A stretch of DNA of 64,000 nt, from positions 5,270,001-5,334,000 of the forward strand of contig OY970389.1 in assembly GCA_963720235.1 (NCBI GenBank), read 5' to 3'. Numbering within the stretch: the first letter of the stretch is position 1; each line of letters starts with the position of its first letter. The stretch comes from JACMLC01 sp963720235 (lineage in GTDB: Bacteria; Acidobacteriota; Blastocatellia; Pyrinomonadales; Pyrinomonadaceae). This document shows, piece after piece, positions 17,812 through 25,708 of this stretch. The notes below the pieces were generated by a model that saw only the letters and a program-made list of their open reading frames with translations, did no database searches and was not told the origin of the DNA. The translations under genes and the position numbers were made by a program.

Positions 17812-18179
17812 CGGATGAAGCCGCTTTCAAACCTGCTCCGGTTAAGCCGTCCATCGCTTTTAGCGTGTTGGAAAAGATTGACGTGCGCGTCGGAACGATT
17901 GTGTCTGTCAAAGACGTAGAAGGGTCTGACAAACTCGTGAGGCTCAAAGTTGATTTCGGAGACCACACGCGAAACATACTCGTCGGCATGAAACAGGAGC
18001 GCGCAGACCCGCAGGAGATTACAGGCCGTCAGGCTCTGTTTGTCGTCAATCTCGAACCGAAAAAGATGATGGGCGAAATCTCCGAAGGAATGCTTTTTGA
18101 TATAGGTTACGCGGACGGCATCAAGCCCGCGCTGGCCGTCCCTGAATATGAAGTCCCGTGTGGCACAAGAGCCGGATGA
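17808..18179 (+). CDS. CsaA/YgjH-like tRNA-binding domain protein
   Basis: 123 residues forming one tRNA_bind OB-fold domain: Ile-Asp-Val-Arg-Val-Gly-Thr-Ile at about 23-30, Ser-Asp-Lys-Leu-Val-Arg-Leu-Lys-Val-Asp, and Lys-Met-Met-Gly-Glu-Ile-Ser-Glu-Gly-Met near the end. CsaA, YgjH and the C-terminal domain of MetRS share this fold and act as homodimers. Overlaps argC at its start and argD at its end by ATGA, so the three are translationally coupled. Why it sits in an arginine operon is not clear; it could be structural, or could bind RNA such as tRNA or the leader. Confidence 0.85.
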   Translation: MTDEAAFKPAPVKPSIAFSVLEKIDVRVGTIVSVKDVEGSDKLVRLKVDFGDHTRNILVGMKQERADPQEITGRQALFVVNLEPKKMMGEISEGMLFDIGYADGIKPALAVPEYEVPCGTRAG

Positions 18180-19363
18180 AGATGGAAACAGCTACAACCT
18201 TTGCGGCTATCGCTGCGAGCGAAGAGAGCTTTCAGCTTGCAACCTACAAGAAGATGCCGCTGGCGGCTGCGAGCGGGCGCGGCGCGTGGCTCTCTGCGAG
18301 CGACGGCGCGCGGTATCTTGATTTGTATGGAGGGCATGCTGTCGCGGCTACGGGGCATTGCCACCCGCGCGTTGTGCGTGCGATTCAGGAGCAGGCCGCG
18401 CAGCTTCTCTTTTATTCAAACCTCGTCTATTCCGAAACGCGCGCGCGTGCCGCAGAGAAACTCATCTCACTTGCTCCGCCAAAGCTTGAAAAAGTTTTCT
18501 TCTGCAACTCTGGAACTGAGGCGAATGAGAACGCGATGCGTCTCGCGCGCCTTGCGACGGGAAGAGAAAAAGTCATCACTTTCAATGGAGGCTTTCACGG
18601 GCGCACGGCTGATTCAATCAGCGCGACTTTTCTGGGCAAATACAGAGAGCTTGGACGACCGAATGTGCCGGGACATCTCGCGGCAGAGTTTGGCGATATA
18701 GAGTCCGTGCGAAATCTCGCGGATGAATCTGTGGCGGCAATCATGCTTGAGCCGATTCAATCCATGGCGGGCGGGCGTATGGCAGAGCCTGAGTTCTATC
18801 GTGATTTGAGAGAGTTGGCGGACGAGCGCGGCATCGTCCTGATTTACGATGAAGTGCAGACGGGCATCGGGCGCACGGGCGAGTGGTTCTTCGCCGGAAG
18901 CGAAGCGGGCGGCGGCATTGTGCCGGACATCATCACGCTGGCAAAAGCTCTCGGAAGCGGCGTTCCCGTCGGCGCGTGCCTAGTCAAAGATGAGCTTGCC
19001 TCTCAAATTAAAGAGAACGATTTAGGCACGACCTTTGGCGGCGGGATGCTGGCGATGGCTGCCGTCAGCGCGACCCTTGAAGCGATTGAAGCGGATGAAA
19101 TGCTCGCGAACGTCAAGGCTATGGAAAGCTATCTGCGCGAGAGACTCTCAGAGATTCCGGCCATCGTGCGTGTGCATGGCCTTGGCTTTTTGCTCGGCAT
19201 AGAGTTTCAGGAAAAAGCTGAGCCAGTGCATCAAGCTCTGCTCGGAAGACATATCATCACAGGCACTTCGAGTAACAAAAATATTCTCAGATTGTTGCCC
19301 CCGCTCTGTTTGAAAAGCGAAGAGGTTGATTTGTTTGTTAGCGAATTGAAGCAGGCGCTTTAA
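18176..19363 (+). CDS. argD: N-acetylornithine aminotransferase
   Basis: PLP-dependent class III aminotransferase converting N-acylglutamate semialdehyde to N-acylornithine with glutamate. 395 residues from the ATG at 18176, which overlaps the stop of the previous gene; an earlier in-frame GTG is less likely. PLP-binding Lys257 in Leu-Ala-Lys-Ala-Leu-Gly-Ser-Gly, Asn-Ser-Gly-Thr-Glu-Ala-Asn at 111-117 and Asp-Glu-Val-Gln-Thr-Gly-Ile-Gly-Arg-Thr-Gly at 225-235 are clear. Could also take N-succinylornithine (AstC/ArgD promiscuity is known), which matters for the acyl question at this locus. Confidence 0.95.
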   Translation: MKMETATTFAAIAASEESFQLATYKKMPLAAASGRGAWLSASDGARYLDLYGGHAVAATGHCHPRVVRAIQEQAAQLLFYSNLVYSETRARAAEKLISLAPPKLEKVFFCNSGTEANENAMRLARLATGREKVITFNGGFHGRTADSISATFLGKYRELGRPNVPGHLAAEFGDIESVRNLADESVAAIMLEPIQSMAGGRMAEPEFYRDLRELADERGIVLIYDEVQTGIGRTGEWFFAGSEAGGGIVPDIITLAKALGSGVPVGACLVKDELASQIKENDLGTTFGGGMLAMAAVSATLEAIEADEMLANVKAMESYLRERLSEIPAIVRVHGLGFLLGIEFQEKAEPVHQALLGRHIITGTSSNKNILRLLPPLCLKSEEVDLFVSELKQAL

Positions 19364-19397
19364 AAAAAGATTTCAAATTTGAGATTTGAAATATCAA

Positions 19398-20411
19398 ATG
19401 AAAAAAGATTTTCTCACAACATCAGACTTCACGCGCGATAAGCTTACAGAGTTAATCGAGTCTGCCATGCGTTTTAAGCGCGGCGAAGATTCTTCAAAAC
19501 CGCTCGCGGGCAAATCAATCGCGCTCGTCTTCTTTAATCCGAGTTTGCGCACGCGCGCCTCTATGCAGGTCGGCATCTACGAGCTTGGCGGCAATCCTGT
19601 CATCTTAGAGCCGGGCGGGACAAGCTGGACTCTGGAACACCGCGAGGGCGCGGTGATGGATTCAGATAAGACAGAGCATGTCGCGGAATTTGTACGCGTG
19701 TTAGGAAGATACTGTGCGGCTATCGGCGTCCGTACTTTCGCAGCGATGAAGGATTGGCAAGAGGAGAGGACAGACCCTGTGCTGCGTGCCTTCGAGCGTT
19801 ATGCGGACGTGCCTGTTATCAATCTCGAATCGGCCATGCATCACCCGTGTCAGTCGCTCGCGGATATGATGACCATACGCGAAAAGCTTGGCCCAAAGCC
19901 GAAGCGCGTCGTGCTCACATGGGCGTGGCATCCGAAGCCTCTGCCGATGGCCGTGCCTAACAGCTTCGCACTCGCTGCCGCGCAGATGGGCCACAACCTT
20001 ACGATTGCACATCCGCTCCATTACGAGCTTGATGAAGAATTGATGAGCGACATCAAACGCAAGGCCGAGCAATCCGGCGGAAGCGTTCGCGTGACGAAGA
20101 AGATTGATGAAGCTTTTGACGGCGCGGAGGTCGTCTATGCGAAAAGCTGGGGCAGCCAGCATTTTTACGGCGAGCCGAATAAGGACATAGCCGCGCGTGC
20201 TGTCTATCGTAAAGACTGGATTGTTGACGAGCGCAAGATGGCGCGCACAGACAGCGCGCTCTTCATGCACTGCCTGCCCGTGCGCCGCAATGTGATTGTC
20301 ACGGACGGCGTGCTGGATTCCGCTTCTTCGGTCGTAATAGACGAAGCGGAAAATCGCCTGCACGCGCAGAAGGCAATCATGGCCGGGCTCATCGGAGGCG
20401 GAAAGCGATGA
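19398..20411 (+). CDS. argF': N-acylornithine carbamoyltransferase (AOTCase/SOTCase type)
   Basis: 337 residues from the ATG at 19398; a TTG at 19386 extends the frame but homology begins at the ATG. Carbamoyl-phosphate site Phe-Asn-Pro-Ser-Leu-Arg-Thr-Arg at 46-53 and His-Pro-Cys-Gln at 149-152. Trp-Ala-Trp-His-Pro-Lys-Pro-Leu replaces the ornithine-enzyme pattern and Trp77 matches the acetylornithine enzyme of Xanthomonas. His-Cys-Leu-Pro-Val-Arg-Arg-Asn and Glu-Ala-Glu-Asn-Arg-Leu-His at the end are diagnostic for this family. Residue 92, which discriminates acetyl (Glu) from succinyl (Pro) substrates in the characterised enzymes, is Thr here. The product would be N-acylcitrulline, needing a deacylase not seen in this window. 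Overlaps argB by ATGA. Confidence 0.93.
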   Translation: MKKDFLTTSDFTRDKLTELIESAMRFKRGEDSSKPLAGKSIALVFFNPSLRTRASMQVGIYELGGNPVILEPGGTSWTLEHREGAVMDSDKTEHVAEFVRVLGRYCAAIGVRTFAAMKDWQEERTDPVLRAFERYADVPVINLESAMHHPCQSLADMMTIREKLGPKPKRVVLTWAWHPKPLPMAVPNSFALAAAQMGHNLTIAHPLHYELDEELMSDIKRKAEQSGGSVRVTKKIDEAFDGAEVVYAKSWGSQHFYGEPNKDIAARAVYRKDWIVDERKMARTDSALFMHCLPVRRNVIVTDGVLDSASSVVIDEAENRLHAQKAIMAGLIGGGKR

Positions 20412-21304
20412 GCGAATCCAGATTCGAGCTTCTGCGAGAAGCCTTGCCTTACATTCAACGTTTTAAAGGCAAGACTTTTGTTGTCAAACTCTCAGGCAAG
20501 GCAACGGAAGATGCTGCGAACCTTGCTTCGCTTGCAGAAGAGTTGGCATTGCTGCATCAAGTCGGAATACGAATCTCCGTCGTGCATGGCGGCGGCAAGC
20601 AGTTGTCCGATTTGGCCTCGCGTCTCGGCATTGAGCAGACGATTATCAACGGGCGCAGAGTGACGGATGATGCGACGCTCGAAATGGCGAAGATGATTTT
20701 CGCTGGAAAAATCAATACGGATATTCTCGCGGCCCTGCGCCAGCGCGGAGTTGAAGCAGTCGGGCTCTCAGGCGTTGACGGCAATATCGTGCACGCTTCG
20801 AGAAGACCGCCGAAGGAAGTTTTGAATCGTGCGACCGGCGAGCGCGAGCATGTGGACTTCGGCCACGTCGGAGACATTCTTAAAATTAACTCGCGGCTGC
20901 TGTGCGTGCTGCTCGATGAAGGCTATCTGCCTGTCGTCTCATCGCTCGGCGCGGATGAAGATGGCATGGTCTTTAACATCAATGCAGACACGATTGCTTC
21001 TGAAATCGCCGTCCAGTTGCAGGCGGAAAAACTGATTCTGCTCTCGGATGTGGACGGCATCTGTTTGAGACAGGGCGAGCCTGAGACAAAGCTCTCAAGA
21101 TTGACTGTCGATGAAGCGGAAGCTTTGATACGTGACGGCACTGCGACAGGCGGCATGATTCCAAAACTGCAAAGCATCACGACTCTTCTACGACGCGGCG
21201 TCAAAAGCGCGCACATCATCAATGGCACACTGCGCAACGCTCTGCTCTCCGAAGTTTTTACGGACGAAGGCACTGGAACGATGATTGTGGCGAGTGAGTC
21301 ATGA
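20408..21304 (+). CDS. argB: N-acetylglutamate kinase
   Basis: Second step of the acylated branch: ATP-dependent phosphorylation of N-acylglutamate. 298 residues of the amino acid kinase family: Val-Val-Lys-Leu-Ser-Gly-Lys-Ala near 25-32 (canonical enzymes have Lys-Tyr-Gly-Gly-Asn-Ala, so this loop is divergent), Val-Val-His-Gly-Gly-Gly-Lys-Gln at about 58-65, Phe-Asn-Ile-Asn-Ala-Asp and Gly-Gly-Met-Ile-Pro-Lys. The altered first loop may go with an altered acyl substrate. Last gene of the operon; a repeat hairpin follows. Confidence 0.93.
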   Translation: MSESRFELLREALPYIQRFKGKTFVVKLSGKATEDAANLASLAEELALLHQVGIRISVVHGGGKQLSDLASRLGIEQTIINGRRVTDDATLEMAKMIFAGKINTDILAALRQRGVEAVGLSGVDGNIVHASRRPPKEVLNRATGEREHVDFGHVGDILKINSRLLCVLLDEGYLPVVSSLGADEDGMVFNINADTIASEIAVQLQAEKLILLSDVDGICLRQGEPETKLSRLTVDEAEALIRDGTATGGMIPKLQSITTLLRRGVKSAHIINGTLRNALLSEVFTDEGTGTMIVASES

Positions 21305-21361
21305 CTTGACATCTCAAGTGTAGCATCTAACATCTGAACTATCTTTTGCCGGGAAGCTTTT

Positions 21362-21461
21362 GTTTCACGCAAAGGCGCAAAGAGAAAACGTAAGTCGCAA
21401 AGGAGTTGAAGCTTTCTTTGCGAGCTTGAGTCTTTCATTTCTTTGCGCCTTTGCGCGAAAC
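21362..21461. repeat. Hairpin with GGCGCAAA-type repeat arms
   Basis: Left arm GTTTCACGCAAAGGCGCAAA and right arm complementary to GTTTCGCGCAAAGGCGCAAA, with an inner CGCAAAG/CTTTGCG pair. It lies between argB and trmFO and probably ends the arg transcript. Shares its core with the elements at 40128 and 62588. Confidence 0.87.
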
Positions 21462-21493
21462 GGTTCGTTCGATTTTTATTTGCGCGGATTTGT

Positions 21494-22849
21494 ATGAAAG
21501 AAGTAATCGTCATCGGTGGCGGATTAGCAGGTGTTGAGGCCGCTTGGCAGGCCGCGCGTGCCGGCGCGCGTGTGCGGCTTTATGAGATGCGGCCAGTGCA
21601 GCAGACCCCTGCGCATCGCACGGATAAGCTGGCGGAAATTGTTTGCTCCAATTCTTTGAAATCGGATGAAGCGGGAACTGCGCCTTATCTGCTCAAGGAA
21701 GAGTTGCGCCGCGCGAAATCGCTTGTCATGGAAGCAGCGACGGCGACCAAAGTTCCGGCGGGCGCGGCTCTCGCAGTTGACCGTCATAAGTTTGCAGACT
21801 ACGTCACAGAAAAAATCTCTAATCATCCGCGCATCACGCTCGTGCGCGAAGAAGTCACAAGTGTGCCTGATGGAGAGATTGTGATTATCGCCACCGGGCC
21901 GCTCTCTTCGGATGCTCTGACGCGCGACATCATGCGGCTGACGGGCGATGACCAGCTTTACTTTTATGATGCGATTGCGCCGATTGTCGCAGCCGATTCG
22001 ATTGACATGACAATCGCTTTTCGCGCGGCGCGGTATGGCAAGGGCGGCGACGATTATGTGAATTGTCCTTTTGACGAAGAGCAGTATGCGCGCTTTTATC
22101 AAGAGCTGATTAACGCCAGGAGCGTGCCGCTTCATCGTTTTGAAGAGACGCGCTGGTTCGAGGCTTGTTTGCCGATAGAGGAGCTGGCGCGGCGCGGTGT
22201 GGACACGCCGCGTTATGGGCCAATGAAGCCGAAGGGTTTGATTGACCCGCGCACCGGGCGCGAGCCGTATGCGTGTGTGCAGCTACGGCAGGAGAATTTG
22301 ATGGCGGATGCCTACAGTATGGTAGGATTTCAGAATCACCTGCGGTTTGGCGAGCAGGCCAGAATCCTGCGGCTGATTCCGGGCTTAGAGCAGGCTGAGT
22401 TCTTGCAGTTCGGACAGATTCATCGTAATACTTACATCTGCGCGCCGCGTGTTCTGCTGCCGACCCTGCAAATGCGCAAGCAACCTTTGGTCTTTTTCGC
22501 AGGTCAAATCAGTGGCGTCGAAGGCTACGTCGAATCTGTCGCGACGGGCTGGCTGGCTGGCATCAACGCTTCAAGGCTGGCGGCGGAAGAGAGTTTGCTG
22601 GAAGCTCCTTTGATGAGCGCGACGGGCGCACTCGCGCGCTATGTCTCAAGCGCACAGACAGACAACTATCAACCCGTCAATATCACTTTTGCGTTGCTTG
22701 AGCCGCTGGCAGAGGAACACAGGCGGCGCGTTCGTCGTAAACGTGAGCGACATCAATTACAGGTCGAACTGGCATTAAAAGAGTGGGACACTTGGCTTCA
22801 CACACATCTCTACAAACAGGCGGCGACGCCGCTCGCGGCTATCAGCTAA
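21494..22849 (+). CDS. trmFO: Methylenetetrahydrofolate-tRNA-(uracil-5-)-methyltransferase TrmFO
   Basis: Folate/FAD-dependent enzyme that makes 5-methyluridine at tRNA position 54. 451 residues from the ATG at 21494 (upstream in-frame extension lies in a repeat). FAD dinucleotide motif Val-Ile-Gly-Gly-Gly-Leu-Ala-Gly-Val-Glu-Ala at 5-15 and Tyr-Glu-Met-Arg-Pro, then Glu-Ile-Val-Cys-Ser-Asn-Ser-Leu-Lys-Ser. The Gln-Ile-Ser-Gly-Val-Glu-Gly-Tyr-Val-Glu-Ser segment is the GidA/TrmFO C-terminal hallmark. Its 3' end is overlapped by the likely start of the next gene. Confidence 0.95.
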   Translation: MKEVIVIGGGLAGVEAAWQAARAGARVRLYEMRPVQQTPAHRTDKLAEIVCSNSLKSDEAGTAPYLLKEELRRAKSLVMEAATATKVPAGAALAVDRHKFADYVTEKISNHPRITLVREEVTSVPDGEIVIIATGPLSSDALTRDIMRLTGDDQLYFYDAIAPIVAADSIDMTIAFRAARYGKGGDDYVNCPFDEEQYARFYQELINARSVPLHRFEETRWFEACLPIEELARRGVDTPRYGPMKPKGLIDPRTGREPYACVQLRQENLMADAYSMVGFQNHLRFGEQARILRLIPGLEQAEFLQFGQIHRNTYICAPRVLLPTLQMRKQPLVFFAGQISGVEGYVESVATGWLAGINASRLAAEESLLEAPLMSATGALARYVSSAQTDNYQPVNITFALLEPLAEEHRRRVRRKRERHQLQVELALKEWDTWLHTHLYKQAATPLAAIS

Positions 22850-23946
22850 GGCTTGCGCGGCGCGGCAAGGCGCGCGTCGTTCTCTGCTGCGCGCTGCTCA
22901 TTCTTTCTCTACTGACTCCGGCATTAAGCCTTTACGCGCAATCGGGCCGCAACAAGAAACAGCAGCCGCCTCCGCCCGTCACTGTCCGCGCCAAGGCCAT
23001 CCCCGCGCCGACACCTGCGGCAACTCCTTCGCCATCTCCTTCGCCGGAAAAAACTCCGGCAGCGACGGCTCCTGCTGCTTCGGGCGCATCCGACATAGAA
23101 GAGCTAGACCCCGGCGAGACTGTGCGCGTGGATGCAAACCTTGTGACCATTCCTGCTTCCGTAGTTGATGCGCAGGGCAGAGTTGTCCCGGATCTCAAGC
23201 TCGAAGATTTTGAATTAAGAGTCGAGGGCCAGCCGAAATCTTTGAGCGAGTTGAGCCGTGCGGAGACGCCAGTGCGTATGGTGCTGTTGTTCGATAACAG
23301 CATGAGCCTGCGCGAAGCGCGTGAGTTTGAGAAGCTTGCTGCCGTTAAATTCTTACGCCGCGTCCTGCGTCCGATAGACCACGCGGCGATTTATTCCATC
23401 TACACTTATCCGATTCTGGCCCAACCGTTCACCAGCGATGTCAACACGCTCGTGCGCACCATAGAGCGTTTCCCTGTGCCGGAGGACGGCGCGACCGCGC
23501 TCTTTGATACAGTTGCGAAAGCTGCTGACTACCTGCGCCCGTACGAGGGACGCAAAGTGATAATCATTGTCTCGGACGGCGCAGACACTTTGAGCGAGCT
23601 TGATTTTGATAAGTCACTGCAACATGCTTTGCTTGCCGATTGTCAGATTTACTCAGTCCAGACGGGCCAGAGCGAGAGCGCGAATCTTTATAACCTGGCG
23701 GCCTCTCGTCGCTTGCAGGAATATTCCGCGCAGACAGGCGGCGCGGTCTTCGTCCCGAAGGGAACAGGCGACCTCGACACGGCCTTTGCACAAATCGCCG
23801 CAGACCTCTCGCAGCAATACGTCTTGAGCTACTACCCGGACGACGACAAACGCGATGGCCGCTTCCGCAACATCTCACTGAAAATCGCCAAGCGGCCAAA
23901 CCTGCGCGTGCGTGCGCGCAAAGGCTACTATCCGCCGAAGGGCTAG
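22783..23946 (+). CDS. Secreted VWFA-related protein of the acidobacterial type
   Basis: 387 residues from a GTG that lies inside the trmFO end; a TTG at 22792 is an alternative and no ATG exists before the signal segment, so the start is uncertain. Hydrophobic export segment (about 33-51), a Pro/Ala/Thr-Ser-rich linker, then Val-Asp-Ala-Gln-Gly-Arg-Val-Val-Pro-Asp-Leu and a von Willebrand A domain with MIDAS Asp-Asn-Ser-Met-Ser, a central Asp-Gly-Ala-Thr-Ala-Leu and Ser-Asp-Gly-Ala-Asp. The family (VWFA-related Acidobacterial domain) is strongly expanded in Acidobacteriota. Probably periplasmic or surface metal-dependent protein binding; partner unknown. Confidence 0.85.
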   Translation: MGHLASHTSLQTGGDAARGYQLRLARRGKARVVLCCALLILSLLTPALSLYAQSGRNKKQQPPPPVTVRAKAIPAPTPAATPSPSPSPEKTPAATAPAASGASDIEELDPGETVRVDANLVTIPASVVDAQGRVVPDLKLEDFELRVEGQPKSLSELSRAETPVRMVLLFDNSMSLREAREFEKLAAVKFLRRVLRPIDHAAIYSIYTYPILAQPFTSDVNTLVRTIERFPVPEDGATALFDTVAKAADYLRPYEGRKVIIIVSDGADTLSELDFDKSLQHALLADCQIYSVQTGQSESANLYNLAASRRLQEYSAQTGGAVFVPKGTGDLDTAFAQIAADLSQQYVLSYYPDDDKRDGRFRNISLKIAKRPNLRVRARKGYYPPKG

Positions 23947-23960
23947 CCGGGAAGAAAGTT

Positions 23961-24623
23961 ATGCCACTGTCGCGCCGACAACTTTTCATCAGATCTGTCT
24001 TAATCGCTTGCCTGTTGCTGGCGACACACTCTTTCGCCGGAGCGCAGAAGCCCGCACAGCCGAAGCGTAGTAAAGACGCAGTTACAGTCTGGCGCGTCTA
24101 TGACCCTGCAACGGATGAGACCGTGACCAGCGTCTCTTACGGTCTGGGCGATTATGGTTTAGGTTTGGGGCGAAATATCTTGTTTCGCGACGGCGCACCC
24201 GGAAGATATAGCGTTGGTTCGCTGATGAGAGCCTCTTACAAATTTTCTGGCAAGGCTTTCAAGCGACCGGATTCTGTCAGCGTGATGTTCCTCGCGCAGG
24301 GCGGAAACAAATATCAAACTCAAAATGATTACACGGTCAAAGCAGACGGCGAGCAGGTCTTGCAGGGCAAAGCCGATTACGCGCAGAGGCAGATAGACAT
24401 GGGCCAGAAGATTAACAAAGACTTATCGCTCGAAGAAGAGTTGACGCTGGTTGTGCCTCTGGACATTTTCACACAGCTAGCCAAAGCGAAAAAGATTCAA
24501 ATCAAAATCGGCCCGACCGGTTTCAGCCTCAATGACAAACAGCGCGAGATGCTGCAAGCTCTGGTCGCCTCGCTTGATAAGTGCGAGCAGCCGGACTGTC
24601 TCTGGGGAACTCTGAATCGCTAG
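23961..24623 (+). CDS. Exported protein of unknown function
   Basis: 220 residues with a signal peptide ending near Ala-Gly-Ala-Gln (residues 1-28). The mature domain is mixed alpha/beta, with Val-Trp-Arg-Val-Tyr-Asp-Pro-Ala and Val-Met-Phe-Leu-Ala-Gln-Gly-Gly-Asn-Lys-Tyr; Cys-Glu-Gln-Pro-Asp-Cys occurs near the end and could form a disulfide. Lies 14 bp after the VWA gene, so both are probably cotranscribed and may act together in the envelope. I do not recognise the family. Confidence 0.7.
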   Translation: MPLSRRQLFIRSVLIACLLLATHSFAGAQKPAQPKRSKDAVTVWRVYDPATDETVTSVSYGLGDYGLGLGRNILFRDGAPGRYSVGSLMRASYKFSGKAFKRPDSVSVMFLAQGGNKYQTQNDYTVKADGEQVLQGKADYAQRQIDMGQKINKDLSLEEELTLVVPLDIFTQLAKAKKIQIKIGPTGFSLNDKQREMLQALVASLDKCEQPDCLWGTLNR

Positions 24624-24713
24624 AGCCTGCGCGACATAAAGTCGAATCAACGCGATTCTGCTAAAGTATCAAGCCGTTCTTCTATTTTCTTTTAAGTTCG
24701 TCACAAAGCTTTT

Positions 24714-25634
24714 ATGGAACAGCTACTTGCACAGTTCTTCGAGCACCTGCGTTACGAGCGCAATGTGAGCGAGCACACTTTGCGCAACTACGCGAGCGAC
24801 CTCGGACAGTTTTATGATTACCTCGCGCCCGCAGACCCACAGACAGGCGCGCGGCGCGAAGTGGACATCAAGCAGGTTGACCACATCACCATCCGCGAAT
24901 GGCTTTCAAGCCTGCACGCCGCGCAGAAAAAGAAGACTTCGGTGGCGCGCAAGCTGGCCGCGCTCCGAACTTTCTTTCAGTTTCTTGTGCGTGAAGGAAT
25001 TCTGGAATTGAATCCGGCTCGGCTCGTCTCTACGCCGCGTCTGGAAAAGAAGCTGCCCAATCATCTCTCCATCGAAGACGCGATTCGCTTTATCGAAACG
25101 CCGGATTTGGAAACGGATTTGGGCAAGCGCGACCGCGCGATTCTGGAATTGCTTTATGCGACGGGCGTGCGCGTCTCTGAATTGACGAAGCTCGATTTGG
25201 GAGACATAGATTTCAGAGGCAAGCTCCTGCGCGTCACAGGCAAGCGGCGCAAGCAGCGCATCGTGCCGTTTGGCGACCCGGCCCTGCATGCTCTACTCAA
25301 CTACATGACCGTGCGCAATACTTTCTTACAAAACGCGCCGCCCGCAGACAGAGATTCTCAGGCCGTCTTCTTAAACTATCAAGGCACGCGCATCACCACG
25401 CGCTCAGTCGGCAGGATGGTGGACAAGTACATAGGCATCTGCGCAGGCATACACAACATCAGCCCGCACTCCCTGCGCCACTCCTTCGCCACGCACCTCC
25501 TAGACAGCGGCGCAGACCTGCGCGACATACAGGAACTCCTCGGCCACGCACGCCTCTCGACGACGCAGATTTACACGCACGTCTCAATGGAAAAACTGAT
25601 AGAGGTTTACGACAAGTCGCACCCGAAAGCATAA
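24714..25634 (+). CDS. xerC: Tyrosine recombinase XerC/XerD
   Basis: 306 residues. SAM-like N-terminal core-binding domain (1-95) and catalytic domain with Arg153 (Gly-Val-Arg-Val-Ser-Glu), Lys177, His252 and Arg255 (Pro-His-Ser-Leu-Arg-His), His278 (Leu-Gly-His) and Tyr287 (Ile-Tyr-Thr-His). All six residues needed for strand exchange are present. Length fits the chromosomal dimer-resolution recombinase acting at dif near FtsK. The last 13 codons and stop recur, diverged, at 28484, beyond the Roco gene. Confidence 0.93.
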   Translation: MEQLLAQFFEHLRYERNVSEHTLRNYASDLGQFYDYLAPADPQTGARREVDIKQVDHITIREWLSSLHAAQKKKTSVARKLAALRTFFQFLVREGILELNPARLVSTPRLEKKLPNHLSIEDAIRFIETPDLETDLGKRDRAILELLYATGVRVSELTKLDLGDIDFRGKLLRVTGKRRKQRIVPFGDPALHALLNYMTVRNTFLQNAPPADRDSQAVFLNYQGTRITTRSVGRMVDKYIGICAGIHNISPHSLRHSFATHLLDSGADLRDIQELLGHARLSTTQIYTHVSMEKLIEVYDKSHPKA

Positions 25635-25708
25635 GCTAGCTACGCTCGGTTTGCCCGCCATCCCGACCGGGCGGTAATCCTTGAAGACGGAACTTGTCGG
25701 AGAGTGTT

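Noticed and set aside
24714..25634. Integrase of a mobile element carrying the Roco gene
   Set aside because: Length and sequence fit the chromosomal XerC/XerD recombinase and it has no extra N-terminal arm-binding domain; it looks like the target of insertion rather than the element's own integrase.
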